A program made the translations under genes and the position numbers. Below are positions 38,697 to 48,427 of a stretch of 64,000 nt of DNA, one piece after another. The stretch spans positions 186,001 to 250,000 of the forward strand of contig NZ_JAKKOT010000006.1 of the NCBI RefSeq assembly GCF_021739025.1, given 5' to 3'. The notes under the pieces are model-generated. The model had not been told where the DNA came from. It made no database searches and saw nothing but the letters and a program-made list of their open reading frames with translations. Source of the DNA: Gordonia liuliyuniae. Its GTDB lineage: Bacteria; Actinomycetota; Actinomycetes; Mycobacteriales; Mycobacteriaceae. Numbering within the stretch: position 1 is the first letter of the stretch; every line of letters begins with the position of its first letter.

Positions 38697-39260
38697 ATGA
38701 CGCTGACCACGAAGTTCAAGCCCCTGATCCTGATTCCCGCGGCACTCACCGCGTTCACGCTTGCCGCCTGCTCCTCCGACGACGACTCGTCAGACGCCCT
38801 CTCGTGCCCCAAAGACGTTCCCGCTGCGGGCACGAAGGCCGACTGGACACTGCCAGGTAAGACGGGCTCGCTCGCGGTCGTCGCACCCACCGACGACACC
38901 GCTCCCCTCATCACCGTGAACGGACCGTTCACCGTCGACGAGACCACCGTCAAGACGCTCAAGGAGGGCGACGGCGACGAGGTGACCGAGGCGATGGACG
39001 TGCAGGTGTGCTACCAGGGCGTGAACGGCCGCGACGGGAACACGTTCGACAACGCCTTCGAGCGGGGCGAGCCCGCCAAATTCAATCCGACGGCCGTGGT
39101 ACCCGGATTCTCGAAGGCTCTGGTCGGCCAGAAGATCGGGTCGACGGTGGCCGTCGCGATGACCCCGACCGACGGTTACGGCCCCACCGGCAACGAGCAG
39201 GCCAAGATCCAGGGCGACGACACCCTGATCTTCGCACTGACGATCGTCGACGGCTACTGA
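38697..39260 (+). CDS. FKBP-type peptidyl-prolyl isomerase lipoprotein
   Basis: 187 aa; lipoprotein signal with LAAC lipobox near residue 20, an Asp/Ser-rich spacer, and a C-terminal FKBP domain (about 100-187) with VQVCYQGV, VVPGFSKALVGQKIGS and PTDGYGP. It should speed proline isomerisation during folding of exported proteins at the outer face of the membrane. It starts 11 bp after the beta-lactamase-fold gene, so the two are likely co-transcribed. Its 3' end overlaps the convergent lipase gene by 7 bp. Confidence 0.88.
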   Translation: MTLTTKFKPLILIPAALTAFTLAACSSDDDSSDALSCPKDVPAAGTKADWTLPGKTGSLAVVAPTDDTAPLITVNGPFTVDETTVKTLKEGDGDEVTEAMDVQVCYQGVNGRDGNTFDNAFERGEPAKFNPTAVVPGFSKALVGQKIGSTVAVAMTPTDGYGPTGNEQAKIQGDDTLIFALTIVDGY

Positions 39261-40402
39261 CTGTCCGCGTGGCTCGCCCGGTCTGAACGCCGCCACCCGG
39301 GTGAGCGTTTCGGCGATGCCGCGAGCGGTGCGATGAACTCCGGGACGCCGCCGGTCCGCCGCAGCAGTGGAGTCCCGAAGAACGGTGCGACCATCTGGCA
39401 CGGGACGACGCGCATCGGCTCGTCGTCGAGCGCGTTGAGAACGTAGGCGGCAGCGCGGGGCGATCCGCAGATGCCCAGGTGGTCGGACAGGTCCTTCGAG
39501 CACCCGGTCTGCAAGACGATGTTGTGCACCGTCACGCCGTCGCCGCCGGGCGTCTGACCCGAGGTGAACGGTCGGACGAGTTCGTCGTGCATCGTCGAGA
39601 TGTTCGTGTACTCGATGCCCGGCACGTACGGGCCGCCGTCGGAGTTCATTTTCGCGATGAACCTCGAACCGTCCATCATCTGCGGGAGCGCACGGCACGG
39701 GATGACCGTCGCGGGATCGAGTCCCAGCCTCTTGTTGGCCCCGGTGAACACGAGGCTCGCCGCGTCGATCAGCGACGTGCCCTCCCAGAGCGGGGCGAGC
39801 GACACGTACTTGCCGATCTTGTCCGCCCCGCCCAGGAACTTCGCCCAATAATTCGGGACCAGGGTGCCCTGGGAGTGGCCGACGACGTGGACCTTGTCCG
39901 AGCCGGTCGCTCCCATCACCTTCTCGGCGAACGCGCCGAACTCGGCGGCGCTCTCCTCGATCGGCCGCATGCCACCGAGCGCCGAGATCGGCCACCGCGA
40001 TCCTTCGATCGCTCCGTAGGTGAGGCTGAACACCGAATAGCCCGCATCAGTCAGCAACGGCACGTACGTCGCCCAGTTGGTCTGCGCGCCGCCCGCGGTC
40101 CCGTGCACGAGGATCACCGGGATCGGATGGTCGGGGTCGAGTGGGTCATCCCAGCGATTGGCGCCCGGGAGGTCGCCGCCGGGATGCGCCAGCTCGGGAC
40201 CGATTCCTGCGAAGAAGTCGTACACGACACGACCCTGCGCGTCGTTGCGCTCGCTGCCCAGCGGGACGAATTCCTTCGGGAACCGTTGCACCACTTGGTT
40301 TCCCAAGACCAGTACAGGTTTCGTCATCTGCTGTCCGACGCGGACCGACGCGATGATCGCGTCAGCGACCTTATGCCCGATTCGGGTACGTAAGGATCCC
40401 AT
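39254..40402 (-). CDS. triacylglycerol lipase-like alpha/beta hydrolase
   Basis: 382 aa alpha/beta hydrolase: oxyanion HGTAGG near residue 100, nucleophile elbow GHSQG near 175, and a late His (TVHN). It resembles bacterial class I.7/EstA-LipA-type lipases in layout. No clear signal peptide is seen. ATG 40402 is used; ATG 40432 ten codons upstream is equally possible and neither has a good ribosome site. The acyl substrate is not predictable. It lies between glnA1 and glnE, which are adjacent in M. tuberculosis. Confidence 0.82.
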   Translation of the reverse strand: MGSLRTRIGHKVADAIIASVRVGQQMTKPVLVLGNQVVQRFPKEFVPLGSERNDAQGRVVYDFFAGIGPELAHPGGDLPGANRWDDPLDPDHPIPVILVHGTAGGAQTNWATYVPLLTDAGYSVFSLTYGAIEGSRWPISALGGMRPIEESAAEFGAFAEKVMGATGSDKVHVVGHSQGTLVPNYWAKFLGGADKIGKYVSLAPLWEGTSLIDAASLVFTGANKRLGLDPATVIPCRALPQMMDGSRFIAKMNSDGGPYVPGIEYTNISTMHDELVRPFTSGQTPGGDGVTVHNIVLQTGCSKDLSDHLGICGSPRAAAYVLNALDDEPMRVVPCQMVAPFFGTPLLRRTGGVPEFIAPLAASPKRSPGWRRSDRASHADSQ

Positions 40403-40480
40403 TCTCGGAAGCCTACGGGAGAATCCCGTCATTTGAGAATTGACACGGCACGGGCCGAACCCGCACGCGCGCGGAAAACC

Positions 40481-43400
40481 TCAGACGCCGAACACCTCGG
40501 TGACCACTGCCTTCGCCCGACGGGTCACGCGCATGTAGTGCTCGAGGAACTCGGTCGCCTCCTCCTGCGGCCACCCCGCCGCGTACGCGACAGCCCGCAG
40601 TTGTCGTCCGGGACCGGGAAGCTGGTCGACAGGTTTGCCCCGCACCAGCACCAGCGCGTTACGGGCGTGGGTCGCGGTGATCCACGCGTCAGTGAGGATG
40701 TCGACCTGCTCGGCCGGGATCAGATCGGCGGCGGCGATCGCCTCCAACGTCTCCAACGTCGATGTGTTGTGCAGCGACGGACACTCGTGCGCGTACCGCA
40801 ACTGGGTCAACTGCACAGTCCATTCGACGTCGGCGAGTCCACCGCGACCGAGCTTGGTGTGCGTCGCCGGATCCGCGCCGCGCGGCAGCCGTTCGGAATC
40901 GACTCGCGCTTTGATCCGACGGATGTCGCGGACCGCGTCTGGTGAGACGCCTCCGGCCGGATACCGCGTCTCGTCGATCATGTGCAGGAAGTCCAAGCCC
41001 AGGTCGTCGTCGCCCGCGACGGTGTGCGCACGCAACAACGCCTGCACCTCCCATGCCTCCGCCCACTGGCGGTAGTACGCCGCGTACGACCCGAGTGTCC
41101 GCACCACCGGACCGTTGCGTCCTTCGGGACGCAGACCGATGTCCACTTCGAGCGGGGGGTCGGCGCTCGGTGACCCGAGCATCGTCCGCACCTGTTCGGC
41201 GACGCTCTGCGCCCAGGTGACCGCCTCCGAGTCGTCGAAACCGGCGACCGGCTCGCAGACGAACAGCACGTCGGCGTCCGAACCGTACCCGAGTTCGCCG
41301 CCGCCGAGCCTGCCCATGCCGATGACGGCGATGCGCGCAGGCGCGGCTGCCCCCCGGGTCCGCAGCGACTCCTCGACCACCTTGTCCAGCGAAGCGTCCA
41401 AGACCGTCGCCCACACCGTCGACAGGGCGCGGCACACCTCTTGGACGCTCATCAGACCGAGGATGTCGGCCGATGCGATCCGGGCGAGCTCAGCCCGACG
41501 GTGCGAACGGGCGACGGCGATCGCCCGCGTCAGGTCCGGCGCGCGCCGCATCGACGCGCGCAGCCCCTTCGCGACATCGGCGGGGTCGACCTCGGTGAGC
41601 TTCGGTCCGGTGGCGCCGATCGAATACATCTGAATGACGTCCGGCGACCGCATCAGCAAGTCGGCGATGTATTCGCTCGTCCCGAGCACCCGCATCAGGG
41701 ACTCGGCGACGACGCCGTCGTCGCGCAGCAGGCGCAGATACCACGACGTGGTGCCCATCTGTTCGCTGAGCTTGCGGTAGTTGAGCAGCCCGGCGTCCGG
41801 GTCGGGCGCATCGCTGATGTGTTCAAGCAGTCCCGGCAGAATCATCGACTGGATGGCTCCGGTCCGGCCCGGCGTCGACGCCAACGCGCGGATGTGCGCG
41901 AGCGCACGGTCGGGCATCGCGTAGCCGAGCGCGGCCAACTGGCGTTTGGCCGAGTCGTCGGTGAGCCGCAGCAGTCCCTTGTCCGTTCGGGCGACGGCGT
42001 CGAGCAGCGGACGGTAGAACAGCTTCTCGTGCAGCTGCCGCACCCGCGTGACCTGTCTGCGTAGACCCCGCCGGAAGACGTGCGTCGCATCCTTGTCGCC
42101 CTCGGGGCGAATGTGCGCGGCGCGCGCCAACCAGCGCACCGCAGGATCGTCGTCCGGGGCGGGCAGCAGATGTGTCCGCTGCAGGCGCTGCAGTTGCAGC
42201 CGATGTTCCAGGAGCCGGAGGAACTGGTAGGACGCGGAGAAGTTCGCGCCGTCGTCACGGCTGATGTATCCGCCTGTGACGAGCGCGTCGAGCGCGTCGA
42301 GCGTCGACTGGACCCGCAATGAGGCGTCCACCCGGCCGTGCACCATCTGCAGCAGTTGGACGGCGAACTCGACGTCGCGGAGTCCGCCGCGGCCGAGCTT
42401 CAAGTTCCGCGCCTTGTAGTCGTCGGGCACCAGGGACTCGACCCGTCGGCGCATCGCCTGCACTTCAGGGACGAAGTCGTCACGCTCGGACGCGTCCCAC
42501 ACCATCGGCGACGTCGCGAGCACGTAGTCGCGGCCCAAGCTCATGTCGCCGGCCATCGGCCGAGCCTTCAGCAGCGCCTGAAACTCCCAGGTCTTGGCCC
42601 ACCGCTGGTAGTAGGCGATATGGGATTCGAGGGTCCTCGTCAGCGCACCCGACTTGCCTTCCGGCCGCAGCCCGGCGTCGACGTCGAAGAACGCGAGCGA
42701 CCCGATCCGCATCATCTCGCCTGCGATCCGCGCCGACGTCGGGTCGGCGGGTTCGGCGACGAAGACGATATCCACGTCGCTGACGTAGTTGAGTTCGCGC
42801 GCACCGCATTTGCCCATCGCGACGACGGCCATCCGGGTCTCGAGCTGTGCGTCGCCGACGACGTCGGCGATCGCGACGGCCAACGCCGCCGTCAACGCGA
42901 CGTCGGCGAGATCGGCGAGTCGTCCGCCGACCTCGGGCAGATACAGGACCGGCTCGTCTTCGACGGTCGCCGCGAGATCGTGCGCGGCCAGGATCAAGAC
43001 CTGGTCGCGGTAGACGCGGCGCAGCGCCGTGACCGCATCGTTGCCAGTGATCCCCGCACGGAACGTCAGGTCGCCGTCGCCGGCGCTCGAATCCGGCGTC
43101 GCCTCCACGGCCGCCAGCAGCGCGGAACGCGACTCGTCGACCGTGGGCATGGCGTCGTCGATGAGGAGCCGCCACGCGTCGGGCTCGGCGACGATGTGGT
43201 CGGCCAGCGCATCGGAACCGCCGAGCACCGACAGGAGGCGGCCGCGGAACGGTTTCGACGTGCGTAGGAACCGTTCCACCTCCCGCCACGGCTCGTCTTC
43301 CCGCTCGCGCAGTCGGACCAGTGCCCGCAACGCGAGGTCCGGGTCCGGGGCCCTCGACAGCGCCCACAGCAGATCGACGTCGTCGGGCGACGACCAGCCG

Positions 43401-43489
43401 AGCACGAGGAGACTCTCGCGCGCGTTCTCGTCGAGCAGCCCGAGACGCCCAGGGCTCGGGACAGCCGACCGGCCTCCACCTCTCGTCAC
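40481..43489 (-). CDS. glnE: glutamine synthetase adenylyltransferase/deadenylase
   Basis: 1002 aa with two nucleotidyltransferase halves: the N-terminal adenylyl-removing domain contains [16 protein letters not shown] and the C-terminal adenylylating domain [16 protein letters not shown], each with the catalytic Asp pair. It adjusts GlnA1 activity by AMP modification of Tyr 405. GTG 43489 has AAGGGG 8 nt upstream. It lies 12 bp after glnA2 on the same strand, forming a glnA2-glnE operon as in M. tuberculosis, where glnE is essential. Confidence 0.97.
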   Translation of the reverse strand: MTRGGGRSAVPSPGRLGLLDENARESLLVLGWSSPDDVDLLWALSRAPDPDLALRALVRLREREDEPWREVERFLRTSKPFRGRLLSVLGGSDALADHIVAEPDAWRLLIDDAMPTVDESRSALLAAVEATPDSSAGDGDLTFRAGITGNDAVTALRRVYRDQVLILAAHDLAATVEDEPVLYLPEVGGRLADLADVALTAALAVAIADVVGDAQLETRMAVVAMGKCGARELNYVSDVDIVFVAEPADPTSARIAGEMMRIGSLAFFDVDAGLRPEGKSGALTRTLESHIAYYQRWAKTWEFQALLKARPMAGDMSLGRDYVLATSPMVWDASERDDFVPEVQAMRRRVESLVPDDYKARNLKLGRGGLRDVEFAVQLLQMVHGRVDASLRVQSTLDALDALVTGGYISRDDGANFSASYQFLRLLEHRLQLQRLQRTHLLPAPDDDPAVRWLARAAHIRPEGDKDATHVFRRGLRRQVTRVRQLHEKLFYRPLLDAVARTDKGLLRLTDDSAKRQLAALGYAMPDRALAHIRALASTPGRTGAIQSMILPGLLEHISDAPDPDAGLLNYRKLSEQMGTTSWYLRLLRDDGVVAESLMRVLGTSEYIADLLMRSPDVIQMYSIGATGPKLTEVDPADVAKGLRASMRRAPDLTRAIAVARSHRRAELARIASADILGLMSVQEVCRALSTVWATVLDASLDKVVEESLRTRGAAAPARIAVIGMGRLGGGELGYGSDADVLFVCEPVAGFDDSEAVTWAQSVAEQVRTMLGSPSADPPLEVDIGLRPEGRNGPVVRTLGSYAAYYRQWAEAWEVQALLRAHTVAGDDDLGLDFLHMIDETRYPAGGVSPDAVRDIRRIKARVDSERLPRGADPATHTKLGRGGLADVEWTVQLTQLRYAHECPSLHNTSTLETLEAIAAADLIPAEQVDILTDAWITATHARNALVLVRGKPVDQLPGPGRQLRAVAYAAGWPQEEATEFLEHYMRVTRRAKAVVTEVFGV

Positions 43490-43501
43490 TCTCGAAACCC
43501 C

Positions 43502-44839
43502 TTACAACGGCAGGTAGCGCTCGAGCTCGAACGGCGTCACCCGGCCACGGTACGCCGCCCACTCGGCCCACTTGTTCCGAAGGAAGTAGTCGAAGACGTG
43601 CTCCCCCAGAGCCTCGGCGACCAGCTCGGACTTCTCCATCTCGGTCAGCGCTTCGGCCAGCGACCCGGGCAGTTCGCGGTACCCCATCGCCCGACGCTCG
43701 GCGGGCGTCAACGCCCACACGTTGTCTTCGGCCTCTTCGGGCAGCTCGTAGCCCTCCTCGATGCCTTTGAGCCCGGCAGAGAGCATCACCGCGAACGACA
43801 GGTACGGGTTGCACGCCGAGTCAGGCGTGCGGATCTCGACACGACGCGACGACGCCTTGTTCGGCGTGTACAGCGGCAGACGCACCATCGCCGAACGGTT
43901 GGCCCGTCCCCACGTCGCCGCAGTCGGAGCCTCGTCGCCGTAGACGAGACGCTTGTAGCTGTTGACCCACTGGTTGGTGACGGCGCTTATCTCGGTGGCG
44001 TGCTCCAGGATGCCCGCGACGAACTGCCGACCGACCGTCGAGAGCTGCATCGGATCGTCCGGATCGTGGAAGGCGTTGGTGTCGCCCTCGAACAGGCTCA
44101 GATGCGTGTGCATCGCCGAACCGGGATGCTCACTGAACGGCTTGGGCATGAACGTCGCCCGAACGTTGTCGTTGAACGCGACCTGCTTCACCAGATAGCG
44201 GAACGTCATCACGTTGTCGGCCATCGACAGCGCGTCGGCGTACCGCAGGTCGATCTCCTGTTGACCGGGCGCGGCCTCGTGGTGGGAGAACTCGACGGAG
44301 ATCCCCATCGATTCGAGTGCGTCGATCGCATGCCGACGGAAGTTCGGGGCCGAGTGGTGGAACGTCTGATCGAAGTAGCCGCCGCCGTCCGCCGGGATCG
44401 GTGGCGTGCCGTCGTCCGGAGTGTCCTTGAGGAGGAAGAATTCGATCTCCGGGTGGACGTAGCAGGTGAATCCCTGGTCAGCTGCCTTGTTCAGCTGGCG
44501 ACGCAGGACGTTGCGCGGGTCGGCCCACGACGGTGTCCCGTCAGGCATCGCGATGTCGCAGAAGATGCGCGCGGAATAGTTCTTCTCGTCGCTCGTCCAC
44601 GGCAGCACCTGGAACGTCGACGGGTCGGGTTTGGCGACGGTGTCGGCCTCGGACACCCGGGAGAGTCCTTCGATCGCCGAACCGTCGAAGCCGATGCCTT
44701 CGGCGAACGCGCCTTCGAGTTCGGCCGGCGCGATCGCCACCGACTTCAGATAACCGAGAATGTCGGTGAACCACAGCCGGACGAAGCGGATATCGCGCTC
44801 CTCGAGGGTGCGCAGCACGAATTCCTGTTGGCGATCCAT
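43502..44839 (-). CDS. glnA2: glutamine synthetase, type I-alpha like
   Basis: 445 aa, shorter than GlnA1: FDGSAIEGLSRV, VHPEIEFFLL, MPKPFSEHPGSAMH and NRSAMVRLP are present. The loop that carries the adenylylation Tyr in GlnA1 reads YELPEEAEDNV in another context here, and the type I-alpha group is not adenylylated. In M. tuberculosis the homologue is dispensable and poorly active. It precedes glnE by 12 bp and diverges from panB across about 200 bp. Confidence 0.95.
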   Translation of the reverse strand: MDRQQEFVLRTLEERDIRFVRLWFTDILGYLKSVAIAPAELEGAFAEGIGFDGSAIEGLSRVSEADTVAKPDPSTFQVLPWTSDEKNYSARIFCDIAMPDGTPSWADPRNVLRRQLNKAADQGFTCYVHPEIEFFLLKDTPDDGTPPIPADGGGYFDQTFHHSAPNFRRHAIDALESMGISVEFSHHEAAPGQQEIDLRYADALSMADNVMTFRYLVKQVAFNDNVRATFMPKPFSEHPGSAMHTHLSLFEGDTNAFHDPDDPMQLSTVGRQFVAGILEHATEISAVTNQWVNSYKRLVYGDEAPTAATWGRANRSAMVRLPLYTPNKASSRRVEIRTPDSACNPYLSFAVMLSAGLKGIEEGYELPEEAEDNVWALTPAERRAMGYRELPGSLAEALTEMEKSELVAEALGEHVFDYFLRNKWAEWAAYRGRVTPFELERYLPL

Positions 44840-45041
44840 ACCCGAACCTTAGTGCTCCGCAGTTACGCCCGTGTTACACCGTCCAGTTCGTGTCGCCGCG
44901 GCGCCCGTCAGGCCACTCGCTGTGACTAACGCCACCGACCAGCCCCTGCCGGTCCTGCCGCGACGGTGGAAGAATCGAGGTCGTCCACACCAACCCGGGT
45001 ACCCGCGCCATGCGGGACTCGAGGCAGAAATGAGGCAAGTC

Positions 45042-45902
45042 ATGTCGGAGAATCAAGTCGTGTCGGAAAACTCCGTCTACGGATCCAGCTCCACCCCGTC
45101 GTCGCCGCGCCGTCCGGTCCGCATTCAGCATCTCGCGAAGTGGAAAACCGAAGGCCACAAGTGGGCGATGCTCACCGCGTACGACTACTCCACCGCCCGC
45201 ATCTTCGACGACGCCGAGATCCCCGTCTTGTTGATCGGCGACTCTGCGGCCAACGTCGTCTACGGGTACGACACCACGATCCCGATCACCCTCGACGAGC
45301 TCATCCCGCTCGCGCGTGCGGTGGTCCGCGGCGCGCCGCACGCACTCGTCGTCGCCGATCTCCCGTTCGGCACATACGAGGCGAGCCCGCAGCAGGCGCT
45401 CGAGTCGGCGGTGCGGATGTTCAAGGAGTCGGGCGCGCACGCGATCAAGATCGAGGGCGGGGAACGCATCGCGCCGCAGATCGCCGCGCTCACCGCTGCA
45501 GGCATCCCGGTAATGGCGCACATCGGTTTCACACCGCAGAGCGTCAACGGTCTGGGCGGCTACCGGGTCCAGGGCCGCGGAGACGCCGCCGACCAGTTGA
45601 TCGCCGACGCGATCGCCGTCCAGGAGGCAGGCGCGTTCTCTGTCGTCATGGAGATGGTGCCAGCCGACGTCGCCGGACAGATCACCCGCAAGCTCACCAT
45701 CGCGACTGTCGGGATCGGCGCGGGCAACGAGACCGACGCTCAAGTCCTCGTCTGGCAGGACGCCGCGGGTTACACGCACGGCAAGACCGCCAAGTTCGTC
45801 AAGCGGTACGCGTCCCTCGGCGACGAGTTGGGCGCGGCAGCACGTCAGTACGCGAGCGAGGTCGCGTCGTCCTCGTTCCCCGGGCCCGAGCACTCGTACT
45901 GA
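45042..45902 (+). CDS. panB: ketopantoate hydroxymethyltransferase
   Basis: First step of pantothenate synthesis: adds a hydroxymethyl from methylenetetrahydrofolate to 2-ketoisovalerate. Typical blocks: [53 protein letters not shown] and VGIGAG. Length 286 aa. ATG 45042 has GAGG upstream. GTG 45060 starts a near-copy of the first six codons (MSENQV then VSENSV) and would give the mycobacterial-length protein, so the true start is uncertain; ATG 45030 is also possible. Confidence 0.96.
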   Translation: MSENQVVSENSVYGSSSTPSSPRRPVRIQHLAKWKTEGHKWAMLTAYDYSTARIFDDAEIPVLLIGDSAANVVYGYDTTIPITLDELIPLARAVVRGAPHALVVADLPFGTYEASPQQALESAVRMFKESGAHAIKIEGGERIAPQIAALTAAGIPVMAHIGFTPQSVNGLGGYRVQGRGDAADQLIADAIAVQEAGAFSVVMEMVPADVAGQITRKLTIATVGIGAGNETDAQVLVWQDAAGYTHGKTAKFVKRYASLGDELGAAARQYASEVASSSFPGPEHSY

Positions 45903-45907
45903 CGGCA

Positions 45908-45941
45908 CACGCACACTGATGACTCACGCACACTGATGATT
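45908..45941. repeat. 17-bp tandem duplication after panB
   Basis: CACGCACACTGATGACT is repeated once in tandem with one change, between panB and the aminopeptidase gene. It ends 14 bp before the next start codon. Confidence 0.88.
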
Positions 45942-45954
45942 AGGGGTTGGGCGC

Positions 45955-46911
45955 ATGCGCACGTTGTATCCAGCGATCGAGCCGTATGCGTCCGACCATC
46001 TGTCCGTCGGGGACGGACAGGAGATCTACTGGGAGACCACCGGTAACCCCGACGGGAAGCCGGTGGTCTTCGTGCACGGCGGTCCCGGCGGCGGTACAAC
46101 GGCGGATCAACGCCGGTTCTTCGACCCGGCGCGGTACCGGATCGTGTTGTTCGATCAGCGAGGGTGTGGGAAGTCGCGCCCCCACATCAGCGACGGCGCC
46201 GACCTGTCAGTCAACACGACCGACCATCTGATCGCCGACATGGAGTCGTTGCGAACGCACCTCGGTATCGACCGCTGGCAGGTGTTCGGCGGCTCGTGGG
46301 GGTCGACGCTCGGTCTGGCGTACGCGCAACGGCACCCCGACCGTGTCACCGAACTCGTGCTACGCGGCATCTTCCTGCTGCGGCGCAGCGAAATCGACTG
46401 GTACTACAACGGCGGCGCCGCCAACATCTTCCCCGACGTGTGGGAACGCTATCTCGAACCGATCCCCGACGACGAACGCGACAGCGACCTCGTCGCCGTC
46501 TACCACCGACTGTTGAACGGCGACGACCGGCAGGTCGCGCAGCGCGCGGCGAGCGCGTGGGCCGACTGGGAGGGACGGACGAGCCACCTCGCACCACGCC
46601 CCGCGTCGGGCGACGGCGGACCGTGGGATCTGGCGTTCGCCACCATCGAGAACCACTACTTCACCCACCACGGATTTCTCGACGACGGACAGCTCCTGCG
46701 TGACATCGCGGCCATCGACCACATTCCGGCGGTGATCGTGCAGGGCCGCTACGACGTCGTGTGCCCGATGCGCAGCGCGTGGGATCTACACCGCGCGTGG
46801 CCGTCCGCCGACCTCCATATCGTCGACGACGCCGGTCACGCGTCGTTCGAGCCCGGAATCGTCCACCACCTGGTGGCAGCGACCGACCGTTTCGCACAAC
46901 CCGCAGGCTGA
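45955..46911 (+). CDS. pip: prolyl aminopeptidase (proline iminopeptidase)
   Basis: S33-family alpha/beta hydrolase removing N-terminal proline; 318 aa. Signature set: HGGPGGG oxyanion loop near residue 42, DQRGCGKS near 70, nucleophile GGSWGSTL near 111, RYDVVCP with the acid near 262 and AGHASFE with the His near 290. AGGGG lies 8 nt upstream of ATG 45955. It probably shares a transcript with the CYTH/CHAD gene 19 bp on. Confidence 0.94.
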   Translation: MRTLYPAIEPYASDHLSVGDGQEIYWETTGNPDGKPVVFVHGGPGGGTTADQRRFFDPARYRIVLFDQRGCGKSRPHISDGADLSVNTTDHLIADMESLRTHLGIDRWQVFGGSWGSTLGLAYAQRHPDRVTELVLRGIFLLRRSEIDWYYNGGAANIFPDVWERYLEPIPDDERDSDLVAVYHRLLNGDDRQVAQRAASAWADWEGRTSHLAPRPASGDGGPWDLAFATIENHYFTHHGFLDDGQLLRDIAAIDHIPAVIVQGRYDVVCPMRSAWDLHRAWPSADLHIVDDAGHASFEPGIVHHLVAATDRFAQPAG

Positions 46912-46930
46912 GCACAGGAGCATTGACGCC

Positions 46931-48427
46931 ATGAGCGCCCACGAGTCTCTCGAGATCGAGTTGAAGTTCGACGTGGACGCGGGCCTGCCCGCGCCCGAAC
47001 TGGCGGGGCTCGTCCCCGACGGGAGTGTCGGAGCTCCGCAGACGTACCTGCTCGAAGCCACCTATTACGACACCGCCGACACGGTCCTCGCCCGCAACCG
47101 CACCACTCTGCGGCGCCGGGCCGGAGGCGTCGACGACGGATGGCACCTCAAACGTCCGTCGACGGTGAAATCGGCCCGTCGAGAGCTCGGTGTCTCGTTT
47201 GACGACGCAGTATTCGACGGCGGTGTTCCGACGGTGCTGCGCGATCAGGTGGCGTCGATCGTCCGGCTCGGTGAGCTCGTCCCGATCGCGACGATCACCA
47301 CCGACCGCACGATGACGAGCGTGTTCGACGCCGACGGTCGTGAACTCGGAGTGTTCTGTGAGGACCTCGTCTCCGCGGAGTCGCTGCTGCCCGGCGGCGG
47401 CGTCGAACGCTGGGCCGAGTGGGAGTTCGAGCTGGTCGACGGCGACGGACCGCTCCTCGCCCGGGCGAAGGCGTACCTGCGGGAGGCGGGCGCGCGGAAG
47501 GCGTCGAGCGTGTCGAAGCTCGCGCGGGCGATCGGTCCGCTGCCCGCCGCCACCGAGTCCCGCGCGGTCGAATCCCGCAGCGTCGGCCGCAAGTCGACTG
47601 CTCTGGACCTCGTCGTGTTCGATCTGGCGACGCACCGCGACACTCTCGTCGCCTACGATCCGCTGGTCCGCGAAGACGCCCCGGACGCGGTGCATCAGAT
47701 GCGGGTGGCCGCACGGAAACTCCGGTCGATCCTCACCTCGTATCCGCAGGTCCTCGCGCAGGGTGCGGCCGATCCGGTCTCGACTGAGCTCAAGCTTCTC
47801 GGTGGGGTTCTCGGCGACGCCCGAGACCTGGAGGTCTCGTTGGCGACGAACGAGCTGATGCTGGCGCGCGAGAACGCTCCGGCCGATCTGCGGGAAGCAC
47901 TCATCGAAAACGAGCGCATCCGCCGCGAGCGGGCAGTCAGGTCGATGCGTTTCGCGTTGTCGACCGACCGGTACCTGACCCTGTTGGACGATCTCGACGC
48001 GCTGATCGCCGATCCGACGCCCGGGCTCGATGCGGACAGCCCGGCCCGCGACGTGGCGGCCGAAGCGATCGCCGCGTCGTACCGACGGCTCCGCCGTGCC
48101 CAGAAGACGCTGCGCGACTTCGACGCGTGGTCGCCGGAATGGGGGGAGCAACTGCACACGATCCGCAAGCGCGCCAAGGCAGCCCGCTACACCGCCGAGT
48201 CGGCGTCCACCTTGCGCCGATCGTCGTTCAAGGAGATCGGCTCGTACGCGAAGGCGGTCCAGACCCATCTCGGTGTCTTCCACGACACCGTCGTCAACCG
48301 GGCGCGGCTGGCCGAGGTCGCCGAACACACACCGCTGAGCCCCGCCGCCGTCTTCGTACTCGGTCGCCTCGACGCCCGCGAAGAGGCCCGCGGCCGCAAA
48401 GCGGTCAAGACCTACCGCAAACTCTGA
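46931..48427 (+). CDS. CYTH-CHAD domain protein
   Basis: 498 aa. The N-terminal CYTH (triphosphate tunnel) domain, about 1-200, shows the EIELKF (ExExK) motif and further paired charged strands such as LRRRAGG and WHLKRPS; it would bind or hydrolyse triphosphates with metal ions. The C-terminal CHAD domain, about 215-495, is helical with conserved basic residues (VHQMRVAARKLRS, RKRAKAARYTAE), a fold known to bind polyphosphate. A polyphosphate role is inferred. GGAG precedes the ATG. It corresponds to Rv2226 and overlaps the convergent RNB gene by 16 bp. Confidence 0.92.
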   Translation: MSAHESLEIELKFDVDAGLPAPELAGLVPDGSVGAPQTYLLEATYYDTADTVLARNRTTLRRRAGGVDDGWHLKRPSTVKSARRELGVSFDDAVFDGGVPTVLRDQVASIVRLGELVPIATITTDRTMTSVFDADGRELGVFCEDLVSAESLLPGGGVERWAEWEFELVDGDGPLLARAKAYLREAGARKASSVSKLARAIGPLPAATESRAVESRSVGRKSTALDLVVFDLATHRDTLVAYDPLVREDAPDAVHQMRVAARKLRSILTSYPQVLAQGAADPVSTELKLLGGVLGDARDLEVSLATNELMLARENAPADLREALIENERIRRERAVRSMRFALSTDRYLTLLDDLDALIADPTPGLDADSPARDVAAEAIAASYRRLRRAQKTLRDFDAWSPEWGEQLHTIRKRAKAARYTAESASTLRRSSFKEIGSYAKAVQTHLGVFHDTVVNRARLAEVAEHTPLSPAAVFVLGRLDAREEARGRKAVKTYRKL

